Shown: positions 20,909 to 31,610 of the stretch, piece after piece
Layout: every line of letters begins with the position of its first letter
Numbering within the stretch: the stretch's first letter is position 1
Assembly: GCA_032717465.1 (NCBI GenBank)
Contig: CM064664.1
Location: 3,914,634 to 3,978,633, forward strand
Direction of reading: 5' to 3'
DNA: 64,000 bases
Source: Coenobita brevimanus
Lineage: Eukaryota > Arthropoda > Malacostraca > Decapoda > Coenobitidae
Notes under the pieces: generated by a model
Database searches by the model: none
What the model was told of the DNA's origin: nothing
The model's input: only the letters and a program-made list of their open reading frames with translations
Made by a program: the position numbers and the translations under genes

Positions 20909-21765
20909 CACAGCAAGCTATGATCGCACACCAAGGGCGACTAAGGGAATATCTTCTCTTGCAGAAACATGGCTGTGGCTTGTACTCCTCTCTCGTTGCT
21001 TGGGGTGGACCTATGGAACGACAACGGACATGTACACGCCTGCACTGATGCCGGGAGCACTGAAGAGCCCACTAGGAGAAGTTTTGGTGGTAGAAGATGG
21101 TGTCTGTGTGCCCTACCCTATGGATGATTATCTTCAAGCTCCAGAAACTGTTAGAGGTGCTTGTGAAGGATTATTTGACCTAAAACACCAAGTGATGGAG
21201 ATGGGGAAGTCACACGATTGGAAACAGCAGCTGATGGAGATAGGAAAGTCACCTGACCTGAAACAGCAGCTGATTGACTTGAACAGTGAAGCTTTCGTAC
21301 AAATCTTACATGGATTAGTTGGACTTCAAACTGAACATACAGATAGGCTCATAGAAAGGCTTACTAAGTTGCCTGTCGCTTTACCTAATGCAGAATCAGA
21401 TCTTTCCCAGCATGTCCATGCACGTACTAAGAGAAGGCTTGTGGACTTTCTAGGTATCCTGTCTCAAAAGCTTTTTGGTACGGTGCTAGACAAGGACGTA
21501 GTGCAATTGGGCAGACAGATGCATGATTTGGAATTGCTGGCTAAGGCAAATAACGGGCTAATCGTACACACGTATGAGCAACTAGGTGAGTTCACTAACA
21601 AGGCTAACGAGATAACTGTGAGTACCAATCATCTCGTAGGAATTGTGAACAATATCTAAACTAACCTACCAACCCTAACTAACTTAGTGTTAATCACTGA
21701 GTATCTTCATACTCTCGATGAGTCAGTCACCGCTTTGGAGTCGCATGCAACCAATATGGTGGACA
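20841..21765 (+). pseudogene. env: Envelope/F-like gene, 5' part, outer Gypsy
   Basis: Class I fusion-protein-like env of an errantivirus-type element. The 272-residue frame 20841-21659 has a hydrophobic segment near residues 35-50, which may be a signal peptide, and a basic cleavage-type site TKRR near residue 195. A hydrophobic LVDFLGILSQKLFGT follows, the position of the fusion peptide in F-like proteins, then a long helical region. A 39-bp direct duplication lies at about 21194-21270 (GKSxDxKQQLMEIGKS). The frame stops at 21657-21659, continues as trace to 21765, and is interrupted there by the inner Gypsy. The remainder is at 32380-33384. Confidence 0.75.
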
Positions 21766-22374
21766 TGTCATAAAAGACTTTGTAGTTCCTTTGTGGTTAC
21801 TTGTAGTTGAGTTATATATATATTAGACTTGTGGGCGAGCGGTTGTTATATTTGAGTAGCTTGTAGTAGATAATCTTCTTTCCCATTTGTCATGTAGTGA
21901 CAGGAGAGGTAAAGAATAGTATGGGACTATTTTTATTTGTCTTGGAAAAATTAACAAGTCTCTCACTCACGAGTGAGTTGAGCAGAGTCCCTGTCTCCCT
22001 ATCTTGCTCTCTCAGTCTCTCTCTCAAGTTGTTAAGCCCTTTCTCCTTCTGACCTGCCTGTTCTAAGGCCTGTCTCCTTCTGAGCTCTCTTTCCTAAATT
22101 CTGGTGTAGCAGGGGTTGTATCACGTGTGTTCCTTGTGAGTGGAAAGTTCTAGAAGCCTGTGTGTGAGTATGTGTGTGTATGGTCACTAAGGCTTTGTTC
22201 ACCGGTGGATTGCTGACAACTAACTGCATCATCTCCTTACTGGCCACTGTCGTCAGCTTTCCTCAGTGTAATTTGCAAGCTCATTTCCCATTTTCAGGCT
22301 CGCATTGAGCTGTCTATCTATCTATTTATCTATCTATCTATTATGGTTTGTAACTACAATATGGAGTCCCAATA
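21766..22374 (-). repeat. 3' LTR of inner Gypsy
   Basis: Plus-strand start TGTCATAAAAG, end CCCAATACA. Matched by 30981-31600 with about ten differences and one 8-base TATGTGTG-type length difference. It contains a TCTA microsatellite near 22310-22340 and, on the element's sense strand, AATAAAAATAG, a possible polyadenylation signal. Confidence 0.92.
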
Positions 22375-22820
22375 CACTGCTCGGTCACGCGAAAATGGCG
22401 TACCATCGACAGTTAATAGTCTTAACATATTAATACATATTATATACACATTATAATGAACTTATAAGCTAATTAAGTGAAATACATAATATTGTAAAAG
22501 TAACATAATTGTATGAATATTGTATACATATAATATTTATAGTAAATAGTGATTATTCAGTAATATTACATTTTAAACAAGTTGTATACATATTTGAATA
22601 AATGCATTAAAGTAAATTATTTAACTGTAATACAGTATGTACTTGGGTTATTGTAGTGAAATGCATAGATGCAAGAAAAAAAATAGTTTAAAATTAAGAT
22701 TATGGTAAGAGTTATTAATATTTCATTTAAAGATAATGGTACTGGTCTGCCATACATGGGTCATTCTTCTTTGTATTTTTTTTTTTATATACTTAATACT
22801 ATATACAAAATATATACACT
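22375..22820 (-). other. AT-rich spacer between env and 3' LTR
   Basis: Very AT-rich non-coding stretch. The usual purine-rich tract is not obvious next to the LTR; the only strong one (GGGGGGAG on the minus strand, near 22852) overlaps the end of env. An imperfect inverted repeat, GGGGGGTTAAC against GTTAACTCTCCCCCC, spans 22827-22858. Confidence 0.5.
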
Positions 22821-24552
22821 TCATTCAGGGGGGTTAACTTTGATGTTAACTCTCCCCCCACTAAATAATGACTCCAAATTAGCAATTCTTGCATGCATTC
22901 TGTACATTGCGAACAGCAGTACTGCAACTACGATGCAGACGATTATAAAGACAGTAGGTGCTGGGCTATACACATAATATGGGTTGAACATACTCATACT
23001 CAAATCTTCCCAGGGCTTCATTGTTTCATTGATCAGCTGCATAATTTCAAACTTAGGTGAAGTCAGCTTAATACTTGTGCTCATGTTTAAGTTCATATCA
23101 GGCAGTGGGTGGAAATGTTTGTGTGTATGATTGAGAATGGCGTAGTGATTGATGGTGGATAAAGTAGACGTGGCTGGTGCAAATACCGCACAGTAGTCTG
23201 GTGCTATGTATAATCCTGATGCTGATGTATGAGATGGTGGTATATCTGGACAGATTATGTAAACTGATGTGTTATGAGGGAAATAAAAAAAACTGTGAGT
23301 GTCCAATGCGTTGATGGTGTACAAGTTTATCTGGAGCAAAAGTGAAGTTGCAATGATGATGAATATTGTCATTTCTGATGATAGCCATTTCACAAGGGAC
23401 TGTATCAGTATGCTGAAACGTGAAAATGCACGCAGGACAAAGATGAACAGCATGTAAGGATGTGCGGCACTTTCGCTCGATTGTTGATTCACTTGCGAAA
23501 GTGACAGTGTCCCGTCTCTTAGAGACCATGATGAGTTCGGTGTCTGTGTTGATGTTGATGATGACCAAAGTGTTGTTATTTTTATAGGAGAAGGGGTGTA
23601 TTTGGTATGCTGCGAACAGGTCTTCAGTGATGAATGGTACATGAACTACCACTGATGTTGGTGTTAGTGTTCCTTCTAAATACGGGTAATATTAGATAAA
23701 TTCCCTACTGTGGAACAACGGCTTCAATTTATGTTTATGTATGCCTTGACTAACTATCTGACGTAGCTCATGGACTGGGAGTGAGTCAATTGTGATCTTG
23801 CCATCACCAGCATTCGAAATTCCTTGCATAAGTGCCCTGAAACGATCTCTAGTGTTCTCTAATTGTAGTAGAATCGTGTCAATATGTTCTGTGATGATGG
23901 AAAAGTGTTGGAAAAGTGTAACGTTTCCCTCCAATTCATTTATTTTATCTACACTCTCGAGAGCTATGTTTTCTGCTTGTTTCAGATTTTTCACAATTGT
24001 CTTCATTGCTGAGTTCTGTCCTGTGATGAATTTATCTTGGTATGTTAGTACCTGAGCTATCTTATTAAATTTGTTGTTTATTTCTTTAAGGTCATCCTCT
24101 GTAGCCAATCCAAAGATGTTCTCAAGAACTGCTCCACCCAGGTCGAACAAACCGTGCTTTTGGCGAGTACGTGTGATGTTGTTCCTGTCGCTCAGTACCT
24201 CCGTTCCATAAGATGGGAGATCTTCGATCATGACGAGCATAGTTGACTTCGCCTGTTCTAGTTTCCATTTCGCTAACTTTACCATTTCATTCACTTCCTT
24301 GGTGTTATGTGCTTGTGAAACATAATTTCCTATCATGAAGTCCAGAGTTTGCATCGGCGTCGCAAGTCTGTCTAGATAAGTAGGTAATTCATACAAGTAA
24401 TCCAGACTTATTTCAGTACTCATGACGTCCTTAACGATTGTAGTTGTGGCCGTTGGAGCTATGAGGCATCTTTGTCGTACTATATGTTTGGGGTCTAAGT
24501 GCGCATATCCTCTTGCTATGTAGAGGGGAATCCATAGCATAAGTCCCTTCAC
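22821..24552 (-). pseudogene. env: Envelope/F-like gene, inner Gypsy
   Basis: Starts at 24552 with a short hydrophobic leader (MKGLMLWIPLYIARGYA). Near residue 130, RTRQKH precedes GLFDLGGAVLENIFG, matching the cleavage site and fusion-peptide position of errantivirus and baculovirus F-like proteins; the last basic residue of the site is His. A long helical region follows. A single TAA at 23692-23694 interrupts, then the same frame continues to about 23290 with a Cys-rich ectodomain. A frame change at an eight-base homopolymer (23283-23291) leads to the last part, ending with a transmembrane segment (TVFIIVCIVVAVLLFAMY) and a short tail at 22821. The other frames overlapping 23272-23642 are shadows. 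Confidence 0.85.
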
Positions 24553-24644
24553 CGTAACCTACCGAAAAAAAAAAAAAATCTATTAATTTCCTATAATGCT
24601 GTGGTCGATGATAGTGATGATGTGCGTTACGGTTGATTGTTATT

Positions 24645-25811
24645 TCATTTATAGAAGGAGTTTAAATCGATATTTAATTCTCGTAAATGATGTACTGTAG
24701 ATTTGATTGGAACAGTTGCACCTATGTTCGATTGTTTGGTATATGACCTTATTTTCTTTTTGTAATCATTGTTGTGTTCTTGCTTGATTTCTTGAGGTAC
24801 GTTCGCCTGTTCGGTTGTATCCGAGGCTGAATAATTATGGGATAACTCCCTTGAAACTCGTTTTAAATGGTCAATATGAACTTGTTTCTCCTCGCCACTT
24901 GAAAGTGACTTAATTAAAACTTTGTTTGCTTTTATGTTAATTACTCTGTATGGGCCCTCAAATTTTGGGGATAATTTATTGTCTCTCGTATGAATGACAC
25001 CGTAAACAATGTCTCCTAAGCTGATAGGTGAATCTTTTGCCTTCTTGTTAAATGCCTCCGTCATTTCTTCCTTGGACATCGTTAATTGTTTTTTGACTCT
25101 TTTGTGAATGTCCTGGAATTCACGTAATCGGAGTTTAGAGTAATCATCGTAATTGTATATAGGCATGCTGTCACCTTCTAGGAGCTCATATGGTAATTTT
25201 TTATCTGTGCCATATATAATGAAATGTGGTGTGTCACCGATGGATTTATTTATAGACCCATTAATTGAAGCTTCTACTCTGGGAATCCAATCATCCCAGC
25301 TTGCATAATTTTAACTGAGAATGTGTCGTAGCACATCTAATACCAACCCATTCGATGCTGGGTGATAGGCCAAAACGTTAACCTTTTTGATGTATTGATT
25401 ACATATTTCTTGTAAGATCTCAGAATTAAATTCTCCTCCATTATCACTTATTAGTACCTTTGGGGTAGTAAAGCGACATATTACATTATCTGTTATTGCC
25501 TTTGCTACTGTCTCTGCTGTCTTATCTTTAATTGGAGCTAAAATGACATAACGGGAAAAATGATCCGTTGCTACGAATTTGTATAGGTTATTATTGTATG
25601 ATAATGGCATCTTGAGTAAATCAACAGCGACAACGTCCCATGGTTGATGTGGTACAGGGTAATTACCCACCGGTGCAGGTGTGATTGGGTATCCTTTGTG
25701 TTTCGCACATGATTCGCATCTGTCTATATGATTGTTTATATCGTAATGAAGGCCAGTAATATAATAGCTGGGCTTGGTTGAATGTCTTATCCTTTCCAGG
25801 ATGTCCTGCAT
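24645..25811 (-). pseudogene. pol: Integrase, inner Gypsy
   Basis: The zinc-binding region starts in the preceding RT frame (HDSPHAGHPGKDKT) and is completed here by CESCAKHKG after a frame change near 25770. The catalytic core shows WDVVAVDLLKM (first Asp) and VLISDNGGEFNSEIL (second Asp). The frame 25811-25311 then shifts near 25311. The third part carries the Glu region, and 25166-24645 forms the C-terminal domain (LSPKFEGPYRVINIKAN). It would insert the cDNA copy into the genome. Catalytic residues that can be seen are intact, but two frame changes split it. Confidence 0.85.
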
Positions 25812-27487
25812 GTGGGCTGTCGTGTATCAATCGTAATACTTGGGGTATCATGTCATTAGGTACTAACAACTGTTTAGTATTTCTTTGGCGTTTTGGCTGT
25901 TTAGAGTTAATTTTGTATAATGTATTATTGACCATTGTGAATTGTTCAAGTGGGACATGCAATTTGGGTAATTGTATGTCATCACCACTTTCTAACTTGT
26001 ATATTACTTTAGACCATATTGGGTCAAGTCTTTGTGCCTTTGCGATATCCTCGTGGTTTGGGATATTTTCTTTGAGATCTAACGCTGCGACCTGAATTGT
26101 GTTCGGGTTCCTAGATAATGCGTCAGCTACTATGTTCATTTTACCTTGTATATAATGAATTTGTACATTGTAGTTTTCAACTGTACATTTCCATCTTGCT
26201 CTCCTCCCAGAAAGGAGTTTTTCTTTAAACATACCCACCAGTGGTTTATGGTCGGTGAATAAGTGGATTTCGTAACCATATACCAAATCTCGAAACTTTT
26301 GTAATGCAAAAACCACTGCAAGTGCCTCTAAGTCTGTAGTGCAATAATTTTTCTCCACACCTCTTGTTTGTCTGCTGGCAAATGCAATTGGTTGATTCTT
26401 TCCTCTTTTATCTTCCTGCATCAGTACAGCCCCTAATCCTTTAACTGATGCGTCTGTACAAATAAGAAATGAGTTTGTGTAATCTGGATATGCTAAACAA
26501 GGTGCATTTGTTAGTTTAATTTTTAGATTGTTAAATGCCCTTTTTTGTTCTTCTTCCCATTGGAATACAGCATCTTTTTTGAGTAGTTGGAATAGAGGAA
26601 AGGCTATATGAGAGATCTGTGGTACAAATGACCTATAGTACCCAGCCAGACCTAAAAATTGTCTAACTTTGTCAGTCGTAGTGGGTTCAGGAAAATCTCT
26701 CACTGCCTGTATTTTGTCATCAGTGGTGTGAATACCATCAGAACTTAATTTGTGGCCTAAGAAATTTATTTCCTTAAAGCAATATTTGCATTTAGAAAGT
26801 TTAATTTTTAAACCAGCATCACTAAGCTTTTGTAAGAGTAAGTCTAATTTCCTGAGATGATCCTTAATATTCTTCGTTGCGATTATAATATCGTCAAGAT
26901 AAACAAATATTCCTTGTCCTAAAATTCCGGACAATACGTAATTCATAAGACGCTGGAATGTTCCTGGGGCTGTCCTCAGTCCCATTGGCATTCTTGTATA
27001 TTGATAATGGTCTCTGTTTGTTGAAAAGGCAGTGTATTTACGTGACCCCTGAGATACCGGAATCTGATAGTAGCCGTTTAGGAGATCGATGGTCGAGAAT
27101 ATATTATTCTCAGGACCAATATTCTGTAGAACATCGCTTAGCAATGGCATGGGAAATCTGTCTGGGATTGTGTGATTATTTAGTTTACGGTAATCTACTA
27201 CCGCACGCATTTCTCCATTTCGTTTGGGCACGAAGAATAAGGGGGCATTCCACGGGGAGACTGAAGGCTCAATAATTCCAAGTTTTAACATTTCATCGAC
27301 ATACTAATTTGCAAGTGTACGTTGGGAATGTGGTATGCGGTAAGCTGGTACGAAAATTGGTGGTGTTTCTGGGTGCACATTAATCATGTGATTAATCAAG
27401 TTAGTACACTCTAATTGTTCTCCGGGCAATGCTACGGTGTCCCTGTGTGTTTCCAGCAGGGTTAACAAATCATTTTCTTCATCAAAT
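25663..27487 (-). pseudogene. pol: Reverse transcriptase-RNase H, inner Gypsy
   Basis: A 542-residue open frame from 27291 to 25663 with all key motifs intact: SPWNAPLFFVPK, FSTIDLLNGYYQIPV (first Asp), RMPMGLRTAPGTFQRLM, FVYLDDIIIATK (YxDD), KCEF-like KLSKCKYCF, and FLGLAGYYRSFV. RNase H shows FLICTDASVKGLGAVLMQ, TDLEALAVVFALQKFRD and LFTDHKPLVGMF. Upstream the same frame extends past a TAG at 27304-27306 to the linker (VPAYRIPHSQ), then shifts near 27500-27545. Length and motif order are normal for Gypsy pol. Confidence 0.9.
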
Positions 27488-28513
27488 TCACTTGAGTGAA
27501 TTAAATTCTCTTTTATTCTTTCTCTCTTTTATTCTTTCTCTATCCGTAGATTTTATCTCACTTGTTACTCCAGCTATAACTATTTCCTTCACAGGGGCGG
27601 GACATTTTTCAATATTAACTATGCAAGTTCCCTTTTTCAACTGAACTTCCCCATTCATGTGATTAATTATGAATATCTGAGTTTGCCCTTCGTCGTTCGT
27701 ATGACATAATGCGTTTTCTACTGACAATCCCTTTACTTTACATAATTCTTCTAAGACAAGAACAGTACTATTTCGTAATTTGCTCTTTATGGTAACCTTC
27801 ATGTATGAATTAGGTGGTATAACTAAATCATTAGTGAGAAAGGCTGGAAAAATTGATTAATCAGTACTGTTATCTGGGTCAGTAATTCTGGAGGATGGGG
27901 TTGGTGGTGGGAGTGGATCTATACACTCATCTGTTTGTGTATGTTTGTTTAAGCCTTTAATATTACCAATTCTTTTTGGCTCTCTTCTACCAATCGGTGA
28001 GGGCTCTGAAGTTATTTCCTCTATGAATTCATTTTCAAAGTCTATTCCATCCATTTGTGGGAGTAGAGTTATGTTCTCAGCTCTCATGGATCTTAAGCCC
28101 AGTAACATATTAGCTTTAATTGCTAAGTTTTCAACGATATAGAAAAATGCAGAGAATGGTCTTCTAGTTTCTGTGAAACTGATATTTAATCTTATCATAT
28201 CCTTCACTGTAATCTCTTGTCCATCTACTGTGTATAAATCTAAATCAGCTTCATCCAGAAAAGTTACTTTCTTTTTATTTTTAAGAATTCTATTTAGTTC
28301 TTCATGTGTTATTAAGTTCACTGGAGAGTCTGTATCTAAAAATAAGGAAACGTTTTGATCCTCACATACAGCTGGTATCAAGATACACTCATTTCCCAAC
28401 ATGCCTCCTATGTGAAGTTTAGCCTTGTTTTTCTTTACGTTTGTTCGTTTGTTGTCATGACTTGGTCTTCCCCCGATTTGAACATAGACACAATTTTTTC
28501 TACTGTTTTCCAA
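27488..28513 (-). pseudogene. pro: Aspartic protease and linker, inner Gypsy
   Basis: 28513-27857 overlaps the end of gag by 79 bases in the -1 frame, as expected for ribosomal frameshifting. The active-site stretch reads VSLFLDTDSPVNLITHEEL; the usual DTG/DSG is DTD here, a probably inactivating change. ANMLLGLRSM further on is the second conserved block. A stop at 27857-27859 separates this from 27802-27488 in the same frame, which is the linker to RT. Confidence 0.8.
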
Positions 28514-29514
28514 TCACTGGTCCAGTGCCCTTGGTATCTATGATGCCTACAGTAAGGATCAAATCCTTGTGTCTTTTGTTTGTCCTCTTTTGCCTTGATA
28601 AAGCATTCATACCTTGTGTGTCCTGGTTTTGCACAATAATGACATAGAATGGACCTATCCCTTGACTGTGACCTACGAGGTGATTTCCCATAAGAAGTGT
28701 TGTTTATGGCGCGAGACCTGCTCGGGCTACGCGAAAACTTATGAAACTGCCTGTAGGAAGGCGTCTGTGAACGAGGCTTTGTCACGTTTGCTTGTTTGGC
28801 CTGCCTGATTTCTGGTCGCGATCGATTTTGTTCTCTGTTTGGGGTCGGTGTAGATGTTTTCACAGCTGATACTGTCTCAGGTACCCTCATTCTACCAGAA
28901 TGTGCATGTGTGTCGACCATACCTGCTTTACTGCACTGCATCTCTACCTCGTTCATTAAGTCTAGCAAGCACATTCCTGGGGTGTACGCGATCGTCTTGG
29001 CGATCTTAAGGGTCCTATCAGGTAATTTACACAAGGCAGCTACATAACCAATGATGTCCACGACGAGGTCTGGGGACATCTTTCCATCATCTGTTATCCA
29101 ATTAGAATTTTCCAATGTAGTTAATAATGTTCTCTTGATTGTGGAGACATCAGCAGTTATTTCACTGAGCACATAGTTTGTAGTGTGCTCCCTTACAAGA
29201 TCTACAATTTTATGTAATTCTGGAATTATACCTGGCAAGAAGTTCATACCTCCAGAAAATTTTTTCAGAAATTCAGTTTTAAATTCATCATATGTCCTAG
29301 CACGATGGAGCTTGTTGGAGCAAAGCAAGTTGCTCGCTGGACATCTTTCCTGGCTTATGCAAGATGAAAAAATAGCAATTTTCTCTTGTTCATCTAGTAT
29401 GTGGCGCTTGATGAATATTTGTTCGCACTGACTGACTAATGAAATGACATCAATGCGATCTTTGTCTGTGCCAGAGAATTTTGGGGCAGTTTTATCCTTG
29501 TGATACACAAACAC
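28435..29514 (-). CDS. gag: Gag, inner Gypsy
   Basis: An uninterrupted 359-codon frame. The N-terminal two-thirds is capsid-like (APKFSGTDKDRIDVISLVSQ near the start, then YDEFKTEFLKKFSGG). A basic Arg/Ser-rich region near residues 230-290 leads to a CCHC zinc knuckle, CHYCAKPGHTRYEC, around residue 295, then WTSDWKTVEKIVSMF at the end. It would package element RNA into cytoplasmic particles. The upstream frame 29948-29529 may be its N-terminal extension separated by a frame change. It could still encode a Gag protein. Confidence 0.85.
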   Translation of the reverse strand: MFVYHKDKTAPKFSGTDKDRIDVISLVSQCEQIFIKRHILDEQEKIAIFSSCISQERCPASNLLCSNKLHRARTYDEFKTEFLKKFSGGMNFLPGIIPELHKIVDLVREHTTNYVLSEITADVSTIKRTLLTTLENSNWITDDGKMSPDLVVDIIGYVAALCKLPDRTLKIAKTIAYTPGMCLLDLMNEVEMQCSKAGMVDTHAHSGRMRVPETVSAVKTSTPTPNREQNRSRPEIRQAKQANVTKPRSQTPSYRQFHKFSRSPSRSRAINNTSYGKSPRRSQSRDRSILCHYCAKPGHTRYECFIKAKEDKQKTQGFDPYCRHHRYQGHWTSDWKTVEKIVSMFKSGEDQVMTTNEQT

Positions 29515-29528
29515 GTGAGGTATGGTTG

Positions 29529-29948
29529 TTAGATCAGCGGTATTTGTTTCTTATTCATTTTTACTGTTTGCTCTGTTAATTCAACTTGGACGTGTTTATC
29601 GTTGTGTGAGTGAATGGTGGAATAGGTACGACCGGACCGGTGAACCCTGTTAAGTGTATTGGCATACGTGTGCAAGGCAGCGGCAAAGTCTGCACTTTCT
29701 ACGTCAGAGGTGGTTTCCCACTCATCATCTGAAACTGCCGTATTTGTTTCTTGATCTTTAGTGTGTGGTGAGGTTTGTACAAAGGGTGGGCTGCCTTGAG
29801 GCTCTCTTAATTGTAAGTCTGTTGTTGTGGCAATTTGTGTGTTATCTGGTGTGTTTCCTTGGGGCTCTCTTAATTGTGAGTCTGTTGTTGTGGCAAATTG
29901 TGTGTCATCTGGTATTAACGTGGGTGGTGGCGAAAATATTCCTGTCAT
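29529..29948 (-). CDS. Small 5' frame of inner Gypsy, possible gag N-terminus
   Basis: A 139-codon frame upstream of gag in a different frame. Hydrophilic, Thr/Gln/Pro-rich, with a 21-residue repeat (xLQLREPQG...) made by a 63-bp DNA repeat (units at about 29794 and 29857). It ends 15 bases before the gag start codon. I do not recognise it as a separate protein. It may be the true Gag N-terminus after a frameshift or a lineage-specific leader protein. Confidence 0.45.
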   Translation of the reverse strand: MTGIFSPPPTLIPDDTQFATTTDSQLREPQGNTPDNTQIATTTDLQLREPQGSPPFVQTSPHTKDQETNTAVSDDEWETTSDVESADFAAALHTYANTLNRVHRSGRTYSTIHSHNDKHVQVELTEQTVKMNKKQIPLI

Positions 29949-30953
29949 TAAGATATGGTGTTATGAAATACGCCTCTTGTTTATTTATGTCCTAACAAAA
30001 TAGATGAGTAAATAAGTTGAATATAGCTAATTTTAGCACTGAGAAGAAATGAGTAAGTATAATTTTACCCACTTGATACAGATCGTAGAGGTGTGTCGAT
30101 ACAAAAGTCGATCTCGGAAGAAAAATACAGGTTTGATTGAAGATCTCTTGATAATTCTAGTGGTGTGTTGATGGACGATATTACTCAGGAAATTCCATGG
30201 CCTGGTGCTTGTGGTGGTTAACAGCTGTCCCAGGCAAACCTCAGCATAGAACGTCGAATTTCCAACTTAACTGTGAAAATAAATGAGTATGAGTAGGAGC
30301 TATGTGAATAATGAGTAATGAGTAGTGGGTGAGAGGTGCCTGGTGTCAGTCACACGTTGCTTGGCATGGCAGACTCGCGTTGTGATGTCATCTCAGCACA
30401 TGGTGACGTCGGCTTCCCACACTGGTAGCTGTGGTGAGTGAATGAGTAGCGATAAGTAACTTGAGTGAAGACGAGTGAGTAAGATGAGTTGTGAATATGG
30501 ACTTGGTGTTTGCTTCGTCGTCTTGACCTCTGCACTCCTGCGTAAGCGTTGGGGGTTGGGTGGATGTAGCAGAGAGAGGAGGGTGAGGTCTGGTGGTTAT
30601 GAGTCGTGTCTCACTCTTCGTTTGTTTTGTTGTTCTTCCTCGAGGTATTTGTGGTCCTTTTTCCTTGTGATTTACTCGTTGTAGGATGAAGACTGCCGCT
30701 ACTTGTAGGTGCGTGTAGATTATACAGACGACTCATAGAGTTGTTACTTTTAGTTGATTGTAGATGGTTGTAGTTCGTTGGTTCGTCGTAGAAATTGCAA
30801 GATTGCTTGTATCAGCGTGATGATCGTGGAAACGGAGGGGGCTGGTTGGAGAGAATACTGTCAGGAGCTGGTTGTAAGTTGTTGGTTGTGAGAGGTATTT
30901 TTTTGTTTTCAATCTTGATATTTTGTAGGAATTCAATGTTGATTCGTAGATGA
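29949..30953 (-). other. Untranslated leader of inner Gypsy
   Basis: About 1 kb between the primer binding site and the first frame. It holds scattered GAGTAAT/GAGTAGT and TTGTAGTTG-like repeats but no supported gene. The three frames of about 60-70 codons here have no recognisable feature. Confidence 0.5.
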
Positions 30954-30978
30954 GGTTCGTATCCCACCACTGCCACCA
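30954..30978 (-). promoter_or_regulatory. tRNA-Leu primer binding site, inner Gypsy
   Basis: On the element's sense strand TGGTGGCAGTGGTGGGAT begins two bases after the 5' LTR. Its complement on the plus strand ends CACTGCCACCA and is preceded by GGTTCGTATCCC, which is the T-arm and acceptor 3' end of an animal tRNA-Leu. The match continues for about 25 bases. This sets the priming tRNA with good confidence. Confidence 0.88.
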
Positions 30979-30980
30979 AA

Positions 30981-31600
30981 TGTCATAAAAGACTTTGTAG
31001 TTCCTTTGTGGTTACTTGTAGTTGAGTTATATATATATTAGACTTGTGGGTGAGCGGTTGTTATATTATGAGTAGCTTGTAGTAGATAATCTCCTTTCCC
31101 ATTTGTCATGTAGTGACAGGAGAGGTAAAGAATAGTATTGGACTATTTTTATTTGTCTTGGAAAAATTAACAAATCTCTCACTCACGAGTGAGTTGAGCA
31201 GAGTCCCTGTCTCCCTGTCTCGCTCTCTCAGTCTCTCTCTCAAGTTGCTAAGCCCTTTCTCCTTCTGACCTGCCTGTTCTAAGGCCTGTCTCCTTCTGAG
31301 CTCTCTTTCCTAAATTCTGGTGTAGCAGGGGTTGTATCACGTGTGTTCCTTGTGAGTGGAAAGTTCTAGAAGCCTGTGTGTGAGTATGTGTGTATGTGTG
31401 TGTATGGTCACTAAGGCTTTGTTCACCGGTGGATTGCTGACAACTAACTGCATCATCTCCTTACTGGCCACTGTCGTCAGCTTTCCTCAGTGTAATTTGC
31501 AAGCTCATTTCCCATTCCCAGGCTCGCATTGAGCTGTCTATCTATCTATTTATCTATCTATCTATTATGGTTTGTAACTACAATATGAAGTCCCAATACA
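30981..31600 (-). repeat. 5' LTR of inner Gypsy
   Basis: 620 bases, plus-strand TGTCATAAAAG to CCCAATACA. Nearly identical to 21766-22374. It carries the element's promoter and polyadenylation functions by position. Confidence 0.92.
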
Positions 31601-31610
31601 GACGACTTAG

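Larger units (their letters stand above)
21766..31600 (-). mobile_element. Nearly complete Ty3/Gypsy element with env
   Basis: A 9.8-kb minus-strand element inside the outer env. LTRs of about 610-620 bases end in TG...CA and differ at only about ten visible sites plus small indels. Flanks are GACA (21762-21765) and GACG (31601-31604), an imperfect 4-bp duplication. A tRNA-Leu primer binding site adjoins the right-hand (5') LTR. Reading leftwards come a 5' frame, gag, protease, RT-RNase H-integrase and env. Lesions are few: one or two premature stops and four or five frame changes across about 7 kb of coding sequence. Likely the most recent large insertion, after its relative left the solo LTR. 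Confidence 0.92.

Noticed and set aside
22821..23642. A separate 273-codon gene on the minus strand
   Set aside because: Its first third is a shadow of env in the other frame; only the part after about 23310 is real env sequence.
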